The translations under genes were made by a program, and so were the position numbers. Of a DNA stretch of 64,000 nt, positions 58,781 through 64,000 are shown piece by piece. The DNA is from Caenorhabditis remanei (taxonomy: Eukaryota > Nematoda > Chromadorea > Rhabditida > Rhabditidae), in contig NC_071329.1 of assembly GCF_010183535.1 (NCBI RefSeq), forward strand, positions 3,162,001 to 3,226,000. Reading direction: 5' to 3'. How positions within the stretch are numbered: the stretch's first letter is position 1; each line of letters starts with the position of its first letter. The notes under the pieces were generated by a model. That model did not search any database. It was not told the origin of the DNA and saw only the letters and a program-made list of their open reading frames with translations.

Positions 58781-59077
58781 ACAATCATTCCCTAACTTTG
58801 TGTGCCTTCCGTATAGTGACAATAGAGCACAGTTGCCTTAACCTTAGTCCGACAGGTTGTCATGATGCAATTGCGCTCTATTGATACCTCTGGTATTGGT
58901 AAGGTTGTATAAGCGGTACTTGAAATCTGAAACCGACGAAATGAAGAACAGCGTATAAATTAACTCATTTTATTAACTCTCAGAAAGAAATCGATCGAGA
59001 AATAGATGAAAAGAGACAGAAAAGGATAGGAAACTGATACAAAGAAGGAGAGAAACGGAAAAAAAAACAAGAAATTA

Positions 59078-59726
59078 TTAATATGGGTTGAAACGTCCCC
59101 GTCCCCCACGGAATCCTCCACGTCCTCTTGGTGCAGATCCATTCACATACACGTACTTGACTACCACTGCGTGCTGTCCTCCATGTCCTCCTCTGAATCC
59201 CCCACCTCTGATTCCACCTCTACCTCTCTGTGCTCCCATACCAGGCTTGTTCGTCCGTTTCGAAGTGACCACAATTTGACGCTCACGGAAGGTAGAGCCA
59301 TTCATGACCATGGCGTTCTCAACGCTGTCAGATGATTCGAACTCGATGAAAGCATAACTGAAAACATAGGAGGTTATATATCCGAGGTAATGCAAACGCG
59401 CTCTGTTGACAATATTCTCAATGGAGCGTAACTCACTTCTTTTGCTTCTTCGAAATCTTATCCTTTGGGATCGTGATCCTCACAATCTCCCCACATCCCT
59501 TGAAGTGCTCCTGGAGCTCCTCGATCGTTGCTCCAAATTCGACGTTGCCAACAAAGACTGACCTAGAGTCAATCTCCTTTTGCTCCTCCTCCGTGGGCGG
59601 GGCAGTTTTTCCAATCTCCATCTTCTCAGCCAGCCTGTTCTGGATCTGCTTCAAGACTGCGGCCTCCGCCTCAATCTCCTCCTCCATTGAGCACACATTG
59701 CTATTGTTATCGATAAGAGAAGCCAT
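59078..59726 (-). CDS. PABPN1-like poly(A)-binding protein (one RRM, RG-rich tail)
   Basis: Exons 59726-59437 and 59357-59078 give 189 residues. A short acidic and helical segment (about 15-40), one RRM (about 55-130) with RNP2 VFVGNV (57-62) and RNP1 KNYAFIEF (96-103), then a Gly/Arg-rich tail ending RGRFNPY. The KRTNKPG segment after the RRM is typical of nuclear poly(A)-binding protein 2 / PABPN1, which stimulates poly(A) polymerase and counts tail length. The N-terminus is shorter than in PABPN1, so it may be one of the diverged PABPN1-like paralogues that nematodes carry rather than the main PABP-2. The 5' flank is the first of three copies of a duplicated block. Confidence 0.9.
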
Positions 59727-59769
59727 TGTTGATCAGAAGTTGTAGAGAGTAAGAAGTTCTGAAAACACA

Positions 59770-61145
59770 AGGAAACGGTTGAAAGGAGGATGTGACAGGG
59801 AGGAGAAAATGCGAACGAGAGAATAGGGGGATACGACCATCTCAGACGGGGACACAGAGACCATAATGAGATGGGACCGCCACTCCGTCTTACTTCAACC
59901 AGAAAATGCGTGCGAAATCTGCAAACCACTGCGTCCGTCCCTGGGAAGTTGGGTTTCTGGGAAGTTGTCCCTGAGAAGTATGGGAGTTATTGACTTTCAT
60001 GAGTGACCGACTGGCAAAAGAAAATTCACCGTTAAAATGTAGCAGAGGTGGCTTGTTGTAAGCTTGGTTTAAAGAAATGGCGCGTATTGGGTTTCTAGGC
60101 CTTAGGCCCAGGGTTGGGAAATCCCGGGCCGGGCTGACAACAAATTCTTCCGGCCCGGCCCGGATTCAAAAAATGTGACCATTTTTTCACAAATTTCTGC
60201 AAATTTTCATTTAAAAAAGTCAAAATTCACAAAATTTCTCGTACGCAGAGGCTTTTACCTATGTTCTGAAACACAGTCGAAAAATCCACTTTTTTGCAAA
60301 AAAAATTTAAAAATTTCAAATTTCTACAGGAGCCGGGCCGAGGAAAATTTTTCAGTCGGCCCGGCCCAGCCCGGAATTTCCCAACCCTGCTTAGGCCTGA
60401 CTGGTTAAGGAAATCATTATTAGTGGGATGTGACATTAGGAATGGCTAGAAGGCTCAGGGAGGACTAGGTAGTAGGTGCAAGGGGAAAACAAAATGAGAG
60501 AAAGGGGGATATGACCATCTCAGACGGCGACTGAGAGTCCATAATGAGTAGGAACCGTTACTCCGTCTTACGTCGACCAGAAGACGCGCGCGCAATCACT
60601 GCGTCCGTCCCTGGGAAGTTGGGATTCTGGGAAACTGTCCCTGGGAATTCATGTCAACGGATCGATAACAAAAGACCATTGGAGTGTAATGGGGCGTGGT
60701 TGCAACTACAGCTAGATAGTCAATAAAGCGCAATTGCCTCACGACAATATACTAGACCGAAAAATCACTGTTAAAATGAAGCAGAGGTGGCTTGTTGAAG
60801 CTTGGTTTGAAGAAATGACGCGTATTGGGTTTCTAGGTCACGGGAAGGGGTTTCTAGGCCTTAGGCCCGAATGGTTAAGGAAACTATTATTATCAGGGGA
60901 TGTGACAGTAGGAGAAAATGAAAATGCTAGAAGATTAAACTGAAGGACTAGGTAGTATGTACAGGGCAAGGGGCAAACAAGATGAGAGGAAAGGGGGATA
61001 CGACCATCTCAGACGGTGACTGTGAGTCAATAATGAGTAGGAACCGTTACTCCGTCTTACGTCGACCAGTAGACGAGCGCGCAATCACTGCGTCCGTCCC
61101 TGGGAAGTTGGGATTCTGGGAAACAGTACCTGGGAATCTATGTCA
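59770..61145. repeat. Triplicated block with GACCATCTCAGACGG ... ACTCCGTCTTAC core
   Basis: Cores at about 59833-59960, 60510-60640 and 61000-61130 share GACCATCTCAGACGG, CCATAATGAG, ACTCCGTCTTAC, CACTGCGTCCGTCCCTGGGA and AAGTTGGG. Copies 1 and 2 also share CAGAGGTGGCTTGTTG and GCGTATTGGGTTTCTAGG. Copies 2 and 3 are closer to each other. Copy 1 directly adjoins the PABPN1-like start and so probably contains its promoter. Confidence 0.8.
60109..60389. mobile_element. Fold-back word-array element (hAT-like), word GGCCCGG
   Basis: Ends CAGGGTTGGGAAATCCCGG and its reverse complement, CCGGCCCGG arrays on both sides and an AT-rich core beginning TCAAAAAATG. Perfect 8-bp duplication CTTAGGCC at 60101-60108 and 60390-60397. 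It is inserted at the end of copy 1 of the triplicated block, so it is younger than that duplication. Confidence 0.88.
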
Positions 61146-61539
61146 ATAAATCTATACCAACATGACATAGAGCATAGAAGGGATTTCGGAGCATCGTACT
61201 GAACCACCGCACGGCTGACGCGTTTTCAGTGTTCTGATGAATTTAGGAAACAAATCTCATTGCTTCAGAGCGTCGTTGGAGTCACTACTCCATGTGCCTT
61301 CCGTTTTATTACAGCTGGCGCATTTCCAGTGAGTTGACGTGTTTTTAGGCACCGATTCTCATGGCGGAGCAACTAGTCCGCTTTGAGTTGAAATACGCGG
61401 GTACTTAGAACATATGTCCCCACCGCTTTTCTGCTGACGCGATCTTGGTGACTATCAGAGCCGAACTGCAAACATGCGCTTTTCTAACAGGTAATAATGC
61501 TCATAAATCTTTATTCCAATTATCAAATCAGAATCAATA

Positions 61540-61832
61540 TCAAACTTGACTATATATGCACTTCCCTTCGACACACTCATAACATCCAGAATGACATTCT
61601 TCGCCGGATGGCCCATCGCGTCCAATCAACGTTCCAGGGACAGGCATACAGTGTCCTTGGATGCATCTTGCCGAGAATCCACAGTTTTGATGAGTCTTGC
61701 ACACGATGCCGGTTCTAGCGGTGTCAGTGAAGGCGGAGACGGTGGAGATGGTGAGGAGAGCGAGGAGAAGGATCTGAAACATTTAAGGTATGCAAATGCG
61801 CTCCACCCTGAACTCACCATGAAAATCTTCAT
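61540..61832 (-). CDS. Small secreted cysteine-rich protein B, paralogue of A
   Basis: Exon 1 61832-61818 and exon 2 61773-61540 give 82 residues. The signal peptide and the first four-cysteine half are the same as in protein A (57660). After PVPGT the tail differs wholly, with cysteines spaced C-x3-C-x2-C-x4-C (ECHSGCYECVEGKC). The 3' untranslated sequence from the stop codon through AATAAA is again the same as in A. The intron is 44 bases, against 56 in A. Function unknown. Confidence 0.75.
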
Positions 61833-62672
61833 TTTCGAACGAATATCAGGAAGTTTTCTCGAGAGAAAACTGTCGAATGATGATATTCTCCACTGACAGG
61901 GGCTGATATTTATAGTCAGTTTAGAGAGGTATGGGGGGGGTACTTGTAACACACACGCAACGGAGGGGAGTCGCGGCTGCCAGTGTAGGAGGAGAGGAGC
62001 ATGGAGATGCAGTGTAGGGGGTCCTCAACTGTGGTAATGAATGGTGTGTAGCGGTTGTTCACTGCTTTTCAATGGGTTACCAATTATGGATAAACGAAAA
62101 TTTGTTGTAGAAACCAAAGTCTACGTAGGTGTGTCTTAAAAATACATGATTCTCTAATTATCGTTATCACCGATGTAAACTTTGTGAGTACATACCGCCA
62201 GTTTGTTGTTTCAAGCAGATCACTTAACATATCGCAAGGTTTCAAGTTATGGGATGTGGGAATATTTTTGCGTCTCTGAAAATTCTGCAACGGCGCACGA
62301 CTATGTTCTTACGATTATGCTCTTGCGAAGTCATGTATCTTATGCTCATGCGAAGTCATGGGAATTTCATTCCATATTCATTACGTAATTGTTCCGAGAC
62401 ATTTTCTCAACCTTCGTTCGACTCCAATTGATTCAGGTTAGTGACACAATTTACACAGGTGTATGCAAAATTGACTCCACAATTCTACAGTTCCAGAACT
62501 TCAAGAAGAAGTTATGAGGATGCTACATCAACAATGCAACACAAGACAAACAGTCCCACTTTTTCATTTCTCATAATTTTGGAAAACACAAACCAACACC
62601 TTTGTTTCAAAGATGATGTAAGCAAAGTACACAAGAAGCATTGATATAGGACAAGAACAAAAATTATCAGAT
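61833..62672. other. Spacer with promoter of secreted protein B
   Basis: 61833-61925 repeats the protein A promoter, with TATAAATA on the - strand at 61907-61914. Beyond that the sequence is unlike protein A's flank. GCGAAGTCATG is repeated at about 62327 and 62351. No gene or RNA gene identified; short open frames here lack splice or homology support. Confidence 0.5.
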
Positions 62673-63229
62673 TCACAGATTGAATTCCTTCTTGAGTGAT
62701 GGGCAATCGTGCTGGAAAAACTTCATGTTTTTCTGGGCAATGAGATGAGAACGACACACGGTGCATAGAGCGAGAGCTGAAATTTGGAAATTGAAACTTT
62801 TGAAATTTTGATACAAGTAAACTCACGAATCTGGATCATCCCATCTTCAATCTTGACAGTTTCGCGGGTTGAGTTGAACTTCTTGCATGGAGTACACATG
62901 TGAACAATAAGTGGATCCAAACCTTTGAAAAGACGTTCTGGCATAACATTGGCCTTGTCCTCGGTAGGAATAATGGACTCAGCAGCCTTCTCATACAACC
63001 ACTATAAACAGATTCATTTTGAGTTTTCTACAAATTAAGGTCAACTCACAAGCTTAGCACCAGGGTTTTCACCTTCAGGGACAACGAGCTTCTTTTTCGG
63101 AATCTTCTTCTTCTTCTTCATCGGTACATGGTTAGCCTCTTTGCCGTCTTCAGAACATGGACCTTTCTCACGTTGACCGTTCATCTTGGGCTTAGTAGGA
63201 GTACCATAATCGAGGTGAACACCAGACAT
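62673..63229 (-). CDS. Unrecognised small protein with two CxxC pairs (putative zinc ribbon)
   Basis: Exons 63229-63050, 63001-62827 and 62776-62673 join in phase to 152 residues. The N-terminal third is basic (MKKKKKIPKKKL, about 37-48). A helical segment WLYEKAAESIIP follows. Then come CTPC (96-99) and CTVC (123-126), spaced like the two knuckles of a zinc ribbon. The C-terminus FFQHDCPSLKKEFNL adds one more cysteine. No signal peptide or membrane helix. The family is not recognised. Introns of 48 and 50 bases are typical for Caenorhabditis. Confidence 0.65.
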
Positions 63230-63503
63230 TCTCTAAAAATAATAAGAAAATTGGGACGAAAAATTTATTGAGGAGAGGAAGCATAACAGGGGATGCGAAT
63301 AAAAGTCGGAAAAGTGAGGGTGCAAATGAGAAAGTAATGAGTACATTACTTAAATAGGTGTCTGAAAAACATGAGTCATCCACAAATAGGGACAGGTCAA
63401 CTCGAAAAATTCAATACCCCGAGGTTCAGGTGAGGCATGAATAATCACCAGCAGGAGAAATTTTTGCACGAAGTGGACGACTGAAGGACAATGAGCAAGC
63501 AAA
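63230..63503. other. Spacer between the zinc-ribbon gene and the right-edge gene remnant
   Basis: About 270 bases without coding signal. Both flanking genes read on the - strand, so this is the upstream region of the zinc-ribbon gene and the 3' flank of the remnant. Confidence 0.4.
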
Positions 63504-64000
63504 CTAAGGTTTTGGTTGAATGTGGATGGTAGGCATGGAACTCTTAGCAAAGTTGAAAACGTAGGCTTCAGGCTTCTTTTCAGGCTTTTGAGTTGATGAG
63601 GATGTATAAAAGTACTGATTCAGACCGTTTGAAGAAACTGAACAATTTGGGGATTTTTCAACTGTCAAGTGTTTGTAATCCTCACCACTCCAACTGGATC
63701 TTGGGAACTAGGTTGATATGCATATTCTGAGCTTATTTCATCACTAACGGCAGGCTTTTGAATGCCAGTTTTCAGAATGAGTAGCTACGATAACCACGAG
63801 ATCACCGCACTTGGCAGAGAGATGATCGATGAGGCCGTGGAGCAAGAGGAGTTGAGAAGTAATGAAAGCCAGAAGTGGTCACACAGTTTTTCAATGTAGT
63901 CCAAGGAACTAAGTCACGAAGGAGAGTGTACGACAGTTCTCAAAAATGGATCACTAGTGCTTGATCATACTCATGCATTAGGCAGACATTTTGCCTATCG
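63504..64000 (-). pseudogene. 3' end of an unrecognised gene, partial, probably broken
   Basis: A clean last exon, 63637-63504, reads from TTCAG to a stop with coding-like content (44 codons including stop, segment KPEKKPEAYVFNFAKSSMP). A GTTAGT donor near 63747 fits it in phase (phase 1) and ends a segment rich in LLLLHGLIDHL and GDLVVIVATHSE. Further upstream the good frame (ELSYTLLRDLVPW, and MHEYDQALVIH) is offset from this segment by one base near 63867 and interrupted by a TGA near 63940. Either this is a decaying gene or the sequence has small errors. It runs off the window. Confidence 0.4.

Larger units (their letters stand above)
57956..59077. other. Spacer between secreted protein A and the PABPN1-like gene
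   Basis: Contains the promoter of protein A (TATA at 58030-58037), an inverted repeat at 58335-58780 and a short hairpin at 58810-58885 (CAATAGAGCACAGTTGCC with GCAATTGCGCTCTATTG). AATAAA on the - strand at 58968-58973 serves the PABPN1-like gene. No gene seen. Confidence 0.6.
59727..61539. other. Upstream region of the PABPN1-like gene, mostly a triplicated block
   Basis: Holds three copies of a 300-450 base block (separate entry), the hAT-like element at 60109 and, at 61340-61539, the shared 3' flank of secreted protein B with AATAAA on the - strand at 61510-61515. No further coding sequence seen. Confidence 0.6.

Noticed and set aside
59473..59929. Open frames on both strands near the PABPN1-like exon 1
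   Set aside because: They overlap a well-supported RRM exon or its promoter repeat and show no recognisable domain.
60095..60110. TTAGGC resembling the nematode telomere unit
   Set aside because: Single copies only; they form part of an 8-bp target duplication, not a telomeric array.
62203..62431. Two overlapping + strand frames of about 60 codons
   Set aside because: No splice partners, no domain and no composition bias toward coding.

Overview
The window is nuclear DNA of a Caenorhabditis-type nematode. Introns are AT-rich and end in the nematode acceptor TTTTCAG. Coding exons are short and GC-richer than their surroundings. The proteins are clear relatives of C. elegans or human proteins: NRDE-2, ATAD-3, SZT2 and PABPN1. 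The ATAD-3 protein is close to, but not identical with, the C. elegans protein as I remember it, so this is probably another Caenorhabditis species. Introns and spacers are packed with palindromic and word-repeat elements.

Layout. 21-374 (-): tail of a LINE-type reverse transcriptase. 1205-11823 (-): nrde-2, ten exons fitted by phase, 3' end uncertain. 11824-12400: short divergent promoter region. 12401-18567 (+): atad-3, four exons, with an apparent one-base frameshift in exon 1. 19954-51791 (+): one huge gene, 25 exons joined in phase, about 3613 residues, the SZT2 (KICSTOR) orthologue. 52727-56889 (-): an unrecognised single-pass membrane protein of 399 residues. 57660-57955 and 61540-61832 (-): two duplicated small secreted cysteine-rich proteins whose C-terminal halves differ completely. 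59078-59726 (-): PABPN1-like RRM protein. 62673-63229 (-): unrecognised 152-residue protein with two CxxC pairs. 63504-64000 (-): 3' exons of a broken or partial gene.

The host genes act in unrelated processes: nuclear RNAi and RNA surveillance (NRDE-2), mitochondrial inner membrane organisation (ATAD-3), amino-acid control of TORC1 at the lysosome (SZT2) and poly(A) tail binding (PABPN1-like). I see no operon; same-strand neighbours lie 1.4 kb or more apart, apart from the membrane gene and peptide A (about 0.8 kb) and the right-edge pair (about 0.3 kb).

The most notable structure is in the non-coding DNA. (1) Eight fold-back elements, each with a perfect 8-bp target duplication that I could read (one more lacks it), share ends of the form CANNSTTG. 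Inside each is a terminal array of a short word, and the word differs between elements. They look like non-autonomous hAT-type elements. (2) A 125-bp hairpin repeat occurs 22 times, always in the same orientation, and only inside introns of the SZT2 gene. (3) Three introns contain extra, broken copies of their own splice acceptor and the first exon bases. (4) Reverse-complementary repeats flank SZT2 exon 20. (5) Palindromes of 0.4 to 1 kb lie in introns of nrde-2, atad-3, SZT2 and the membrane gene.
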